A stretch of 64,000 nt of DNA. Origin: CBDFKK01 sp965248815 (GTDB lineage Bacteria > Pseudomonadota > Alphaproteobacteria > SMXP01). Under the pieces are notes generated by a model. That model was not told the DNA's origin. It made no database searches and saw only the letters and a list, made by a program, of their open reading frames with translations. Both the position numbers and the translations under genes were made by a program. The DNA lies in assembly GCA_965248815.1 (NCBI GenBank), contig CBDFKK010000008.1, forward strand, positions 2,790,001 through 2,854,000. Direction: 5' to 3'. Of the stretch, positions 33,618 through 42,803 are shown one piece after another; the first letter of the stretch is position 1; each line of letters begins with the position of its first letter.

Positions 33618-34297
33618 AAATCAAGATCCGAATAGTGTCTTGGCGGCGGCATGCCTGGCACGCGATCTGAAAGCAACGGCTGAAAACTTGGCCGCGATTT
33701 GATCCTTGCATACCATTCTTTTGCCGTCTGAAATTCGTGCCAGGGTACGTCGCCAAGATAGTCAATTGATGACAGGTGGCCGGCAGCTGCGGCGTCCGCA
33801 AAGCTTAATTCATCTCCGCCCAACCATTGTCTTTCGTCGAGCAGGGAAGAAATGTAATCAAGATGGTCCTTGATGTTATTGAGGCCGATTCTAACTTTAG
33901 CCATGTCGGGGCCGCCATGAGTCAAATAGCGCTTCTCGAGCTTCTCAAACAGTAGGTTTCTTGTGACATCGCTATCAAATCTTTCGTCAAACCAAAAGAT
34001 TAAGCGTCGAACTTCGGCGCGATGGCGAGGATCTTTAGGAAGTAAATTCGGCGGCTCATAAGTTTCCTCGAGATACTCGATAATTGCACCGCTATGAACG
34101 ATGATGGATTCCATATCTGCCTGCTTGTCGATTTCGACAAGCACAGGAACTGTTCCGGCCGGATTAAGTTGAAGGAAGCTATCGCGAGATTGCCAAACGT
34201 TTTCCTGAACAAGATCGAATGACAGGCGTTTTTCGGCTAAGACAAAACGAACCTTTCTACAGAACGGCGACAAGGGAGAATGATAGAGTTGGCGCAT
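33614..34297 (-). CDS. Glutathione S-transferase family protein
   Basis: A 227-residue GST. The thioredoxin-fold N-terminal domain begins MRQLYHSPLSPFCRKVRFVL, where SPFC corresponds to the active-site loop, and has NPAGTVPVLV and SGAIIEYLEE (the glutathione gamma-Glu-binding region). The all-helical C-terminal domain includes LGGDELSFADAAAAGHL, the N-capping box. It may act in stress protection or in isomerisation or thiolysis of xenobiotics. It is translationally coupled to queG, a common arrangement in alphaproteobacteria. Confidence 0.93.
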   Translation of the reverse strand: MRQLYHSPLSPFCRKVRFVLAEKRLSFDLVQENVWQSRDSFLQLNPAGTVPVLVEIDKQADMESIIVHSGAIIEYLEETYEPPNLLPKDPRHRAEVRRLIFWFDERFDSDVTRNLLFEKLEKRYLTHGGPDMAKVRIGLNNIKDHLDYISSLLDERQWLGGDELSFADAAAAGHLSSIDYLGDVPWHEFQTAKEWYARIKSRPSFQPLLSDRVPGMPPPRHYSDLDF

Positions 34298-34801
34298 GGC
34301 CGTGCATATAACACATTGACCGATCTAGGCGTATACGTCGCCTCTCAAAGATTACTCAAAGTCTGCCGCGTCAGAATTGTTGGGTCTAACACGAATTTGT
34401 ATCCGTCTGTTTTCGCCGTTGCCGTTAGGCGCCATTGATTCAGGGCGGCTACGTTGCAAATGTGAGACATGGCCCTGGGGAAAAACCTGAGAATTTTGCC
34501 CTTTTTGTCAATGTCAACGAGCCTCAACGCCTTATTAGGCGCAGATTTATTGATCAATTCGCGCCATTTCAGGTATTATGGACGCCATGGGAGGTGGGGA
34601 ACCCTGGTATTTGGTCTTTGGGCCGAAACGGTAAATCGGGCAGATCATATTGCTTACATTGTAAAGCGTCTAAGGGATGCTTTTCGTTTGCTCGTTGCGT
34701 TTTATGACGGCCGATTCACTTGTATTCATTTGAGCGAAAACCTTAGAGATGGTTCCCTAATTCGCTACTCTTAGGAATACGAACAGAAAGCAGGGGCAGA
34801 A
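34298..34801. other. Gene-poor stretch with ambiguous short ORFs
   Basis: A 504-bp gap. On the minus strand 34345-34557 a 70-residue frame starting at TTG reads fairly protein-like (KGKILRFFPRAMSHICNVAA), and on the plus strand 34469-34774 a 101-residue frame is open, but neither has a ribosome binding site or a family I know, and they overlap. I call neither. The promoter of the acidic protein at 34802 should lie near the right end. Confidence 0.4.
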
Positions 34802-35347
34802 ATGTTTCGATTCGGAGATCTATTTATAAGCCTGATCATAGTCGTCGGGGCCACCATGGGCGCGGTCACTTATCTCACCCCGGGCGGTGAGCGATCCGAA
34901 CAACCACTTGCAGACGATCTGATGGAAGTGCCGGACGAACCCATGGTCGTCGAGCCGGACATTGACGAATCTGGCATGACCGACTTTGCCAGCGATGTCG
35001 CTGAGGAAGCCGATGAGATGACGGAAGAGTTGGTCGATGAGGCGACCGGCGAAGAAGAAGATGTAGCGGTTGATGCTGGAGCGATGGAGGCATCAGAGGG
35101 TGAAGCGGCTACGGAAGGCATGGATGCTGCTGCTGACGAAGTGGACGCAGCCGAAGACTCTGAAGATGCTACAGTTACAGAATCCGGCGACGCAATGGAT
35201 GCCGCTGACGCCACCGAAGAAATTGTCGAAGACGTCGTAGACGATGCTACCGAAGACGCAACTGGGAGCGTGGAAGACGCAGTAGAGGGCGCAGCTAGTG
35301 ATCTAGCCGACGAAGCAATCGACGCCGGCGAATCAATAACTGAGTAA
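34802..35347 (+). CDS. Membrane-anchored, very acidic low-complexity protein
   Basis: A 181-residue protein: a single N-terminal helix (FGDLFISLIIVVGATMGAV) followed by about 150 residues made almost only of D, E, A, T, V, S and G, with no aromatic residue after the anchor and a strong negative charge. Such a tail is expected to be disordered and to sit in the periplasm or cytoplasm depending on topology. It could act as a spacer, metal or cation buffer, or protein decoy; I recognise no domain. A G-rich ribosome binding site (caggggcag) precedes ATG 34802 and a terminator follows at 35437. Confidence 0.75.
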   Translation: MFRFGDLFISLIIVVGATMGAVTYLTPGGERSEQPLADDLMEVPDEPMVVEPDIDESGMTDFASDVAEEADEMTEELVDEATGEEEDVAVDAGAMEASEGEAATEGMDAAADEVDAAEDSEDATVTESGDAMDAADATEEIVEDVVDDATEDATGSVEDAVEGAASDLADEAIDAGESITE

Positions 35348-35436
35348 TATGCCTAAAGAGCTACTAGCTGTGGCAACAATTAGATTTTGAGAAGTTCCCT
35401 GCGTTCTAATTAGCTGGTTCGCATAAATAGAAATAG

Positions 35437-35463
35437 AGGAGCGGAACTGCGATGCTCCTTTTT
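35437..35463 (+). terminator. Intrinsic terminator after the acidic protein
   Basis: Stem AGGAGC (35437-35442) / GCTCCT (35454-35459) with an 11-base loop, followed by TTTT. It lies 90 bp past the stop of the acidic protein and just before the convergent AsmA gene. Confidence 0.7.
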
Positions 35464-35475
35464 CCTGATAGCAAT

Positions 35476-37587
35476 CTACTCCGCGCTGCCGCCTAGCAAA
35501 TTCTTGAGCAAGTTTCCCGGCGAGGGCGTTTTCGAGTCAGAATTGTCTTCGCTTTTGTCGTCCTCGGCGTTGGCATTGCCACCACCAAACGCTTGGCCTG
35601 CGCCCTGAAGAATATTTTGCAAAGGCTCGCTGCCATCTTCTGATGTACCAGGCGTTAGTGCACCACTCAACATTCCCTTAAAGTCGGCACGATACTTGAG
35701 ATTGTCCCATGTTCCTTCAACGAGAATTGGAACGGATACCCCACTGGCGTCAACCTGGCCTCCTTGACCTTGTGTGGTTGCAACCAGCTTGGGTTGAAGG
35801 CGATAGTTCACCAGTTTTCTTGGCATTCTTACGTTCCCGCGTCCGCTAACTCTGACAAATGGGTTGAGCAAGACGAAATCTTCATTTTTTAGAATGCCGT
35901 TTTGAATTGAAAATGTACCATTGAGTTCCGCAAAATCTGTCTTTTGGCCACCACCGACATTTTCTTGACCTGCGTCATTTGATTGCTGGCCCAGCAAAGC
36001 GAGAGTGCTTTGAACTTTTCTTGCCATAGAAGCCAGATTTACTCCGCGCCAAGCACCATCCAATACCTCTAGTTTTCCAGCTCCATTAAGGTTTCTAACA
36101 AACTGCCGCTCATTGCCGCCGACCGTATTGATGTTGTATGAGAAGTTGCCCGTCCCTTCGAGACGATCAAATTCAGCGGCATCTGTCAAAAATGGCAATG
36201 CCTGTACGTTAGCAAGTTCAATGGTTGAGGCGATGCGTGCCTTGGGTCGCCTCCCGTCGATTCTGAGCGAACCAAAACCCTTGCCGTCGTACAATGCGAT
36301 TTCCTCCAACTTCGCCGTCAGGATGGCATTTTCGATTTTTAGACTTACAACGCTTTTGCCGATCTTGAGGTCCTGATAAAGAATCTGTTCGGCGCGAAAG
36401 TTGAGATCGGCATTGAATGATGAAAGCGGCGAAAAATCGATTGGCAATGTGCTCCATTCCGAGGACGGCGCCTGAGGACCCATGACAGCTGGTCTTGATT
36501 GTGGACTACTATCGCCTTGTGGCTCCGAACCGACCTTTTTGCCAGTTGCCATAAACGCGTTGGCGTCTAGTTTGTCGACGGCAAGGGATCCAGTGAGTCC
36601 CGGTACATTTCCCGCAAGATCTAGCGTCAGATCGCCTTGACCCGTCATTCCGTCAAATTCAACGTTGGCATTCCGAAATGCCACTCTTTTCGCCGTGGCT
36701 TCTACGTCACCTATGATTTGCAAAGAGCCAAACCCACTTGTTCCGGCTATGGGCTGACCTGCAGTCTCACTAAGTTTCCGCAGTGAGGGAACGTTCAGGT
36801 CAATGGAGCCACGTACGGACTTGTCGGATTGGTCATCGGTAGTGGTGCTGCCGTCAAAGGAAGCTTTGCCAAAATCAGAGACTATCTTGAGTTGTGTCGG
36901 GGTTGCGCCGCCCACAAGAAATGTGCGCGGACGATCAACTTGAAAATCAATCGAGATCAACTCGCCTCTTAGCCTAGCCGACCCGTCGGCAGAAAGTGGA
37001 CTGTCTAGATCATTGAGCGATAGCGCGAGGTTGATTTCATCAATATTCTCAGTCTCGCCGGCCGGACCATGATAGGTCACCCTACCGTTTACTAATCGGA
37101 CATCGCCTAAACTTAAATTAGCCGGCAAGTAAGAATTCTCCTCGACGTTAGGTGGCACCGATTCTGCGTCTGGCGAAGAATTGCTGACATTTTCATCGCC
37201 GATCGTGAGAACCCAGTTGGCGTTCTGTTCGTTATCGATCTCTAGATTGATAACGGGATCAACAAGAGCAAATCGATCAACATGAACGTTGCCACTTAAA
37301 AGAGGAAAGAGCTGGAGGCCAAGGCTCAGCTCCGCAATCTGCGCCAAGTCATCGGCGCGGCCGCCAGATACGTTGTCGATTCTGATATCTTCAAGGGAAA
37401 TTTGGACGCGCGGAAACAAGCTCAGCTGAATTTCCCCGTCTATCGTCATGTTGCGACCGGTCGACTCTTTAAAAGCCTCGGCGATTTGTTGTTTGTATAG
37501 ATCTACGGAAATAAATGACGGTGCAATGAGCAGCAGCCCGATAACGATAACTACCAAGGCAGCTCCGCCGAGTACAATCTTGCGCAT
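35476..37587 (-). CDS. AsmA-family protein
   Basis: A 703-residue AsmA protein. One N-terminal transmembrane helix (VVIVIGLLLIAPSFISVDLY) leads into the family start QIAEAFKESTGRNMTIDGEI, then the long beta-rich periplasmic groove, and the AsmA C-terminal region (GTFSIQNGILKNEDFVLLNP, FVRVSGRGNVRMPRKLVNYR). Members form long hydrophobic grooves and are thought to move phospholipid between inner and outer membrane or to limit outer-membrane protein assembly. The last 60 residues are Gly/Asn/Asp-rich. It starts 131 bp after the sensor kinase on the same strand. Confidence 0.93.
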   Translation of the reverse strand: MRKIVLGGAALVVIVIGLLLIAPSFISVDLYKQQIAEAFKESTGRNMTIDGEIQLSLFPRVQISLEDIRIDNVSGGRADDLAQIAELSLGLQLFPLLSGNVHVDRFALVDPVINLEIDNEQNANWVLTIGDENVSNSSPDAESVPPNVEENSYLPANLSLGDVRLVNGRVTYHGPAGETENIDEINLALSLNDLDSPLSADGSARLRGELISIDFQVDRPRTFLVGGATPTQLKIVSDFGKASFDGSTTTDDQSDKSVRGSIDLNVPSLRKLSETAGQPIAGTSGFGSLQIIGDVEATAKRVAFRNANVEFDGMTGQGDLTLDLAGNVPGLTGSLAVDKLDANAFMATGKKVGSEPQGDSSPQSRPAVMGPQAPSSEWSTLPIDFSPLSSFNADLNFRAEQILYQDLKIGKSVVSLKIENAILTAKLEEIALYDGKGFGSLRIDGRRPKARIASTIELANVQALPFLTDAAEFDRLEGTGNFSYNINTVGGNERQFVRNLNGAGKLEVLDGAWRGVNLASMARKVQSTLALLGQQSNDAGQENVGGGQKTDFAELNGTFSIQNGILKNEDFVLLNPFVRVSGRGNVRMPRKLVNYRLQPKLVATTQGQGGQVDASGVSVPILVEGTWDNLKYRADFKGMLSGALTPGTSEDGSEPLQNILQGAGQAFGGGNANAEDDKSEDNSDSKTPSPGNLLKNLLGGSAE

Positions 37588-37718
37588 GATTTATGCCTGA
37601 ATGCTGAGGGGTGACGTTGAACTGTATTTTGGCACGACATACACGTAAATTCGAGGGGAACACTCGAAAAAGTGAACGCCACAATGTTCGCAGATAATTC
37701 TTTAACGATGGGCTAAAT

Positions 37719-39728
37719 TTATTCGGCGAGAACAAGCGTGCTCGGGAAAGTTAATTGTACCATGGTTCCCTTTCCCGGTGCACTAACAATGTCAAATTCG
37801 GCGTGGTTGGCTTCCGCGAGTGCTTTTGCTAGGGGCAAGCCAAGGCCAGTACCGATTTTTGAATGTTGTTCGCGACCGCCGCTTATTTGCCCAAATGGCT
37901 CAAGCGCTACTTTTAGGCCCGCGTCTGTCATGCCGATCCCTTGGTCATGGACACTTATAACGACAGAGCCATCTTGTACGAGCTTTGCCGTGATCTTCAC
38001 TTCTTTACCGGGCATGCTAAATTTTATGGCATTGGACACCAAATTTATCAGAATTTGCCGTACACTTCGTTCGTTCGCTGCGATATGGGGCAAGTCAAGT
38101 TCGACGTCGCGTTTCATAGATAATTTGGCTCTTTTGGCCAAAGGTTCAATAAGATTGAAGCACTCTTCTATTGTAGAGCTTACATTTACGTCCGAGATTT
38201 CTAGGTCAAGTTTTCCGGACTCTATTTTTGCCAAATCCAGCAAATCGTCCACCAGACTCAGAAGATGCAAGCTGCTTTTGTGAATATCACGAGCGTATGC
38301 AGAATAGCGATCGTTTTGCAGAGGACCCATTTGTTCTTTGGCCATTATTTCAGAGAACCCAACTATCGCATTGAGAGGTGTTCTCATTTCGTGACTGGCA
38401 TTGGCAATGAACTCTGATTTTTGCTGGCTTCTATTTTGCGCATCTTCCCGCGCCTGTCTCAAATGGTCTTCTTTTGCCAGTTCAAAGCTTCGATCTTGCA
38501 AAATTCCGAAGAAGTGAGGTAAGCCCTCAAAGATCGCCGGAAAAATTGTCAAGTTCATGGTTCCGTGTGGAACGAACTCATGGGCAAGGGAACAAGCCCG
38601 GTTGAATGCGATTTGGCCGGCGGAGCTTACTTCGTAGTTGGATATGTACTCTTCGATCTTGTTTTTGGTGTTTGGATCAAAAAATGAAGCAAAACGGCTG
38701 CCCGTAAGATTAGAAGAGAAGTCGCTTTCCACAGGGCTTGTGTTATCCCCCGCAATAGCCTCAAGAGCCAATCTGTTTGCAAATGCGATGGCGCCGTGTC
38801 GATCGATACGAAAGAGGGCCTCCGGAAATATCTCAAAAAAGCTTCGAGAATTAGAATCCTCACCTTTTAGTGGGCCTTTAAACTGCACAATATTTGATGC
38901 CGCTGCTGGCTCACGTGCGTCATGCTCACGTGCATCATGCTCGCGTGCGTCATGCTCATGGGCGACGGTCGCGACTAAATTTTCAGGTAAAGTTGTCAGG
39001 CCTTGAAGGACGCGCTTTGCATCCCGCCAAACCCGGCGCGAATCTTCAACGTCTTCGAAAGCAACATTAATTGCCGGTGCACCCGTCAAAGGATGGCGCG
39101 AACGCTTCGCAGTGACGCGATGTAAACGCTCTCCATATTTTGTTCTAATGGAAATAGTTCGGCTGGCGATTTCGTCTGCAAGTACGCGCACAATTAGATT
39201 GGCTGCAGCGTTTTCTTCTCCAATTAGGTGATCAAGACTCGTTGAGAGATTATTTTCTAAAAGCTTGTCAGCTACTTCGTTTTTCGCAATAAGTGTCCCG
39301 TCGACGTTGTAGAGAGCGAGAGGAATTGGAGCGTGTCGTCCCAACGCATCAAGGGCGAAGTCGGCGACATCGCTAGTCTGGTCTTCAACTTGTTCAATTT
39401 CAACAATGATTCCCTCACGCCCATCCCGCAACTGATGTGGCCGGAGGTTGCAAACTGCGCGAACGGCCAAGTGCTCCGGATGAAATAGCAGTCGACGCTT
39501 GATCCAATTCATCGGAACTAAATCCGGATTGGCCTGCTCCAGTTGAATGACCGTGTCGTCTTCGGGACCAAACACGCGCGCAATCAAGTCAAGAAGCGTT
39601 GGCTCTTGCCAAAACGCGAGGGTTGGTTCAGTGGCCCATACAATGCGCTGTCGATCTATATCCCAAAGCCAAGCAATCGCTTTTCTATTTTCAAGCTCGC
39701 TCAGCAAGTCATGCATTTCACGCATCAC
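37719..39728 (-). CDS. PAS-domain sensor histidine kinase, soluble
   Basis: A 669-residue hybrid of two or three PAS domains and a kinase core, with no transmembrane helix. PAS-like regions start near residues 1-110 (AIAWLWDIDRQRIVWATEP), 125-230 and 290-420 (FFEIFPEALFRIDRHGAIAF). HisKA follows with the phospho-acceptor in FIANASHEMRTPLNAIVGFS, and HATPase_c with NLVSNAIKFS, VHDQGIGM and GTGLGLPLAK. It resembles the DivJ/PleC group of alphaproteobacterial cell-cycle kinases. A spacer between PAS domains carries three tandem EHDAR repeats, encoded by 15-bp units at about 38911-38964. No cognate response regulator is adjacent. Confidence 0.93.
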   Translation of the reverse strand: MMREMHDLLSELENRKAIAWLWDIDRQRIVWATEPTLAFWQEPTLLDLIARVFGPEDDTVIQLEQANPDLVPMNWIKRRLLFHPEHLAVRAVCNLRPHQLRDGREGIIVEIEQVEDQTSDVADFALDALGRHAPIPLALYNVDGTLIAKNEVADKLLENNLSTSLDHLIGEENAAANLIVRVLADEIASRTISIRTKYGERLHRVTAKRSRHPLTGAPAINVAFEDVEDSRRVWRDAKRVLQGLTTLPENLVATVAHEHDAREHDAREHDAREPAAASNIVQFKGPLKGEDSNSRSFFEIFPEALFRIDRHGAIAFANRLALEAIAGDNTSPVESDFSSNLTGSRFASFFDPNTKNKIEEYISNYEVSSAGQIAFNRACSLAHEFVPHGTMNLTIFPAIFEGLPHFFGILQDRSFELAKEDHLRQAREDAQNRSQQKSEFIANASHEMRTPLNAIVGFSEIMAKEQMGPLQNDRYSAYARDIHKSSLHLLSLVDDLLDLAKIESGKLDLEISDVNVSSTIEECFNLIEPLAKRAKLSMKRDVELDLPHIAANERSVRQILINLVSNAIKFSMPGKEVKITAKLVQDGSVVISVHDQGIGMTDAGLKVALEPFGQISGGREQHSKIGTGLGLPLAKALAEANHAEFDIVSAPGKGTMVQLTFPSTLVLAE
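38911..38964 (-). repeat. In-frame 15-bp tandem repeat inside the sensor kinase
   Basis: Three near-identical 15-bp units encode EHDAR-EHDAR-EHDAR between two PAS domains, after HEHD. Copy number change would alter linker length by five residues per unit without breaking the frame. Confidence 0.8.
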
Positions 39729-39999
39729 AGTGGCTTATTCTTATGGCGCTACCAAAGAATGCGGCGGCCGAAGAGCCCATTTCGGAAACTTGGCACTGAC
39801 AATGGAGACGCTCTTAATTAAGGGCCCATTCAATCTAACCCAGTAGCTACATGTCACCAACGTTTGCTTACAATTGAGTAAGGTTAATAAGTTGACTGGG
39901 GAATTGTGGCAATGAAACGGCAGTTGCACGGTTATTCGGTTTAGCTCTAATGGGGTCCGATCTGTATCGGCTACCCGCCGTCTTCAGCTCGCCAAGTCG

Positions 40000-40944
40000 T
40001 TAGTTTTCTTGCTGAAATCGAGCAGAGAGTTCTTTTGCCTGAGGAACGTCGCCGCCTTCAAACCATGCTTTCATCATCGCATTGACCATTTCGGGAGCTT
40101 CTTGTTGGACCCAATGAGAAACACCGGGCAGTGTGCGCAAGGTAAAGTCATCAACATATCGCTCCGTACCTTTGGTCATTTCGATGCCGAGCGCAGAATC
40201 TTCCTCTCCCCATATCATCAAAGTTGGTGTAAGGATTTTGGAGCGTGGATCGCGGCTGAGGCCGGGCGCACCGCCGGGCCTTTGCACGGCTCCGCGGTAG
40301 TAGTTAATCATAGCGGTCGTCGCGCCAGGGCTGCTTGCATTGGCGCGATAAATGTCGATCACGCGATTTGTAAATTTGGACCTGTCGACTGCTATCAAGC
40401 GGATCGATGCCCCCACCGCCCAAGCCCTGTTAATTCGCAGTAGAAAGTCGGGGAGCCATGGAATTTGAAAAAAAGTCACATACCAGGAACGCAGGCCCTG
40501 TCTCCAATGCTTAGCATGCTCCGTGTAAATGGCAGGATGAGGCAAATTTAATATGATGAGCCGGTCTAGATCGCGAAGCTGTCGAATTGCAAATTCCCAT
40601 GCGATTACGGCGCCCCAATCATGTGCAATAAGCACCGTGGACTTTGTATTGGACGCGTCGATGAGTCCAGCAACATCGGCCATTAGATTGTCAAGCGTGT
40701 AATTAATAGTGCCGTTCGGCCGTTCCGTGTTGCCATAACCTCGCAGGTTCGGTGCCCAGACTCTAAAGCCACACTCCGCCAACGCGGTCAACTGATGCCG
40801 CCATGAATACGCATGTTCCGGAAAGCCGTGTAGACAGAGCGCCAAGCGATCCCCCTTGCCACATGTATAAACTTCAAAAGCGAGGCCGTTGGCCTCGACG
40901 AATTCGATATTGATCTCTGGTGATAAGTCGGGGGGGCGCTTCAT
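40000..40944 (-). CDS. Alpha/beta hydrolase, epoxide hydrolase / dehalogenase type
   Basis: A 314-residue alpha/beta hydrolase with an Asp nucleophile: the oxyanion motif is LHGFPEHAYSWRHQ, the nucleophile elbow AHDWGAVIAWE, the cap contains a WYVTFFQIPWLPDFLL helix, the acid is in WGEEDSALG, and the histidine in PGVSHWVQQEAP. HDWG is characteristic of soluble epoxide hydrolases and fluoroacetate or haloalkane dehalogenases. I start at ATG 40944; the longer frame begins only with TTG 40974. It is divergent from tRNA-His. Confidence 0.9.
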   Translation of the reverse strand: MKRPPDLSPEINIEFVEANGLAFEVYTCGKGDRLALCLHGFPEHAYSWRHQLTALAECGFRVWAPNLRGYGNTERPNGTINYTLDNLMADVAGLIDASNTKSTVLIAHDWGAVIAWEFAIRQLRDLDRLIILNLPHPAIYTEHAKHWRQGLRSWYVTFFQIPWLPDFLLRINRAWAVGASIRLIAVDRSKFTNRVIDIYRANASSPGATTAMINYYRGAVQRPGGAPGLSRDPRSKILTPTLMIWGEEDSALGIEMTKGTERYVDDFTLRTLPGVSHWVQQEAPEMVNAMMKAWFEGGDVPQAKELSARFQQEN

Positions 40945-41148
40945 TCCGGCTGGTCCACTCACGCGAGCGGCCAATTTGTCATCGCTTCAGAGCCGCTTCA
41001 AGGAAAATGGCCCCATAGCCGACCTAATTCTTCTAGTGACAACTCCCTTGCGCCGCCGTCTCTTGCCGAGTACGTTCGCGCAAAATTGGCCCGTTTCCGG
41101 GACGAAACCGCAGAAATGGGCGCTTTCGTCCGTCGTGACGCGGCGTAA

Positions 41149-41225
41149 GCAGCCGTAGCTCAGTAGGTTAGAGCACTAGATTGTGGATCTAGGGGTCGGT
41201 AGTTCGAATCTACCCGGCTGTACCA
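41149..41225 (+). tRNA. tRNA-His (anticodon GTG), no G-1, A73, CCA encoded
   Basis: Acceptor GCAGCCG pairs with CGGCTGT, D-arm AGCTCAGTAGGTTAGAGC, anticodon arm CTAGA-TTGTGGA-TCTAG with anticodon GTG, T-loop GTTCGAATC, discriminator A and encoded CCA. The base before position 1 is A, not G, and position 73 is A, not C. Most bacteria encode G-1 opposite C73 in tRNA-His; absence of G-1 with A73 is known from a clade of alphaproteobacteria with a divergent HisRS. Confidence 0.96.
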
Positions 41226-41272
41226 TTTCTTTCAAAGTTATTTTCTATTCTATTTCAATAACTTAAAATACT

Positions 41273-41302
41273 CCGCCTACGGAATAAGGCGGAAGTTTTT
41301 TG
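41273..41302 (+). terminator. Intrinsic terminator after tRNA-His
   Basis: Stem CCGCCT (41273-41278) / AGGCGG (41287-41292), 8-base loop, then AAGTTTTTT. It lies 48 bp beyond the tRNA 3' end. Confidence 0.75.
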
Positions 41303-41669
41303 GTTTTTGTTCAAATTCGATGGGCCGAAAATTGGCGGATTTCTGGGATTCTGGAAGCTACACATATCTGACACGTGGGTTTTTGCAGGGCCTTAGACGA
41401 AAACCTACACAGAACCTACACAAGGGAAGACGGAACTGCGTGAGTTTGACTGACTAGAATGGGTGCGCGGATGATGCACTGATTCAGTCGGTTCTTTTCT
41501 ATTGAAGATGCATTGAGACAAGTCAGCGAAGGCACGGATCAGCACATGGTCTTAGATCGATTGGCTGATGAGGTGTGGACGGAGTTAGAACAAATCGCTT
41601 TGCCACCAGATAATCGATAAGTCGGCTGATATAGATATCGCACCAGACGTCGTTTTGTGGAGACAAGGC
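41303..41669. other. Gene-poor stretch downstream of tRNA-His
   Basis: No complete gene. Within it, 41483-41620 (plus strand) is open without a start codon and encodes a protein-like tail with GTDQHMVLDRLADEVWTELE, perhaps the end of a lost gene. A site beside a tRNA followed by gene scraps, a nuclease and an IS is a typical place for integration and deletion of mobile DNA, but I found no repeat of the tRNA 3' end elsewhere in the window and no integrase gene. Confidence 0.4.
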
Positions 41670-42440
41670 GTGACGAATAGATGGAAATCAACAGCCCTAC
41701 TTGTCGGATTTATTTCAGTACTGCTGGTTTGGTCTGCTTCAGTTCAGGCGTTTTCGTCGCGAGAAGGACAGAAATCAGCTGGGTCTTACAATCACGACAG
41801 ATGGATTACCGAGTGCCGCGATCAAGTCCAGGAATTTCAGGCATTCGTTAGTTGTTTCGATGGATCGGATGACGACGACGGAGACGGAAAGCCAGATCAT
41901 TGGTATGTGTCACATTGGGTTGCACAGGAATTGCGTGCCTATGACGGGATGATCAATTCAAGGGATATTGGCAACCGGGTAGTCGACTTGAACAATCTGG
42001 TCGATAAAGGATCGCGGCCGATAAATGACTCATATCGCTATTCAAACCAATATCGAGATGCCAATTCGGACTGGTTTGTCAGAGGTCATTTGGCCCGCAA
42101 ATTCAACGCATGGCGAATAGGGCAGAGGGCAGCAGAACAAACGTTATCGGTCACGAATATTATTCCGCAAAGGCCATCATTCAACGGCGGTATTTGGAAT
42201 GACTTGGAAGAACTTGAAGCTGACTGCGCCGATGAATATGGCGTCGTGTGGATTATTGCCGGTCCAATTTTCAAAGACCTGAAACCGTCTACGTTCGTTG
42301 GGGAGGAAAGCAAAGGCGAATTGCTTGTGGCGGCACCGGATGCGCTATTCAAGATCATCGTGAGGGACAGGGGGGAAGGCGAAGATTTAGCTGTAATGGC
42401 TTTTGAGAGGTGGCTCGGGAAATCTGCACAGTTGAGATAA
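41670..42440 (+). CDS. Secreted DNA/RNA non-specific endonuclease (NucA type), 3' end cut by IS
   Basis: A 256-residue protein with a signal peptide (ALLVGFISVLLVWSASVQA). A D-rich loop (FDGSDDDDGDGKPDHW) resembles calcium-binding repeats, and the beta-beta-alpha-metal finger nuclease core carries RGHLARK (catalytic His about 140), NIIPQRPSFNGG with the metal-binding Asn (about 172) and IWNDLEE. Family nucleases normally have D-R-G-H; here it is V-R-G-H. The stop codon TAA (42438-42440) lies inside the left terminal repeat of the IS3 element, so the native C-terminus is lost. GTG 41670 is chosen over TTG 41655 because AAGG stands just before it. Confidence 0.8.
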   Translation: MTNRWKSTALLVGFISVLLVWSASVQAFSSREGQKSAGSYNHDRWITECRDQVQEFQAFVSCFDGSDDDDGDGKPDHWYVSHWVAQELRAYDGMINSRDIGNRVVDLNNLVDKGSRPINDSYRYSNQYRDANSDWFVRGHLARKFNAWRIGQRAAEQTLSVTNIIPQRPSFNGGIWNDLEELEADCADEYGVVWIIAGPIFKDLKPSTFVGEESKGELLVAAPDALFKIIVRDRGEGEDLAVMAFERWLGKSAQLR

Positions 42441-42491
42441 GTGGAATTTTGGCCTGTAGGCGGCATGATCGCCGGCAACAGGAGATCCACT

Positions 42492-42803
42492 ATGGCAAGA
42501 CGACCACGTCGCAATCATACACCTGCGTTCAAGTCGAAGGTGGCCCTTGCGGCCGTTCGCGGTGAGCAGACATTGGGAGAACTCGCTCAGCAGTTTGATG
42601 TTCATCCTAACCAGATCAAGCAATGGAAAGATCAGCTCCTTGAGGGTGCAGCGGGTGTTTTTGGGCGGGAGGGTAAATCACCGCTGCCTGCACCCCGTGT
42701 TGATGTGAAGAGGCTCCATGCCAAGATTGGGGAGCTGACGCTTGAGAATGATTTTTTAGGCGATGCGCTCACCAAGGCGGGATTGCCGAGCGCAAGAAAA
42801 TGA
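42492..42803 (+). CDS. IS3-family transposase OrfA
   Basis: A 103-residue OrfA: a helix-turn-helix in SKVALAAVRGEQTLGELAQQ then FDVHPNQIKQWKDQLLEGA, followed by a leucine-zipper-like region (RLHAKIGELTLENDFL). ATG 42492 has GGAGA ahead of it. Its TGA overlaps the start of OrfB in AAAATGATC, an A-rich site where IS3 elements make the fused OrfAB transposase by -1 slippage. Confidence 0.93.
   Translation: MARRPRRNHTPAFKSKVALAAVRGEQTLGELAQQFDVHPNQIKQWKDQLLEGAAGVFGREGKSPLPAPRVDVKRLHAKIGELTLENDFLGDALTKAGLPSARK

Noticed and set aside
34469..34774. A 101-residue plus-strand frame in the gap before the acidic protein
   Set aside because: No ribosome binding site, no recognisable motif, and it overlaps an equally plausible minus-strand frame.
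41483..41620. A 45-codon protein-like tail downstream of tRNA-His
   Set aside because: No start codon and no identifiable family; kept only as a note in the gap description.
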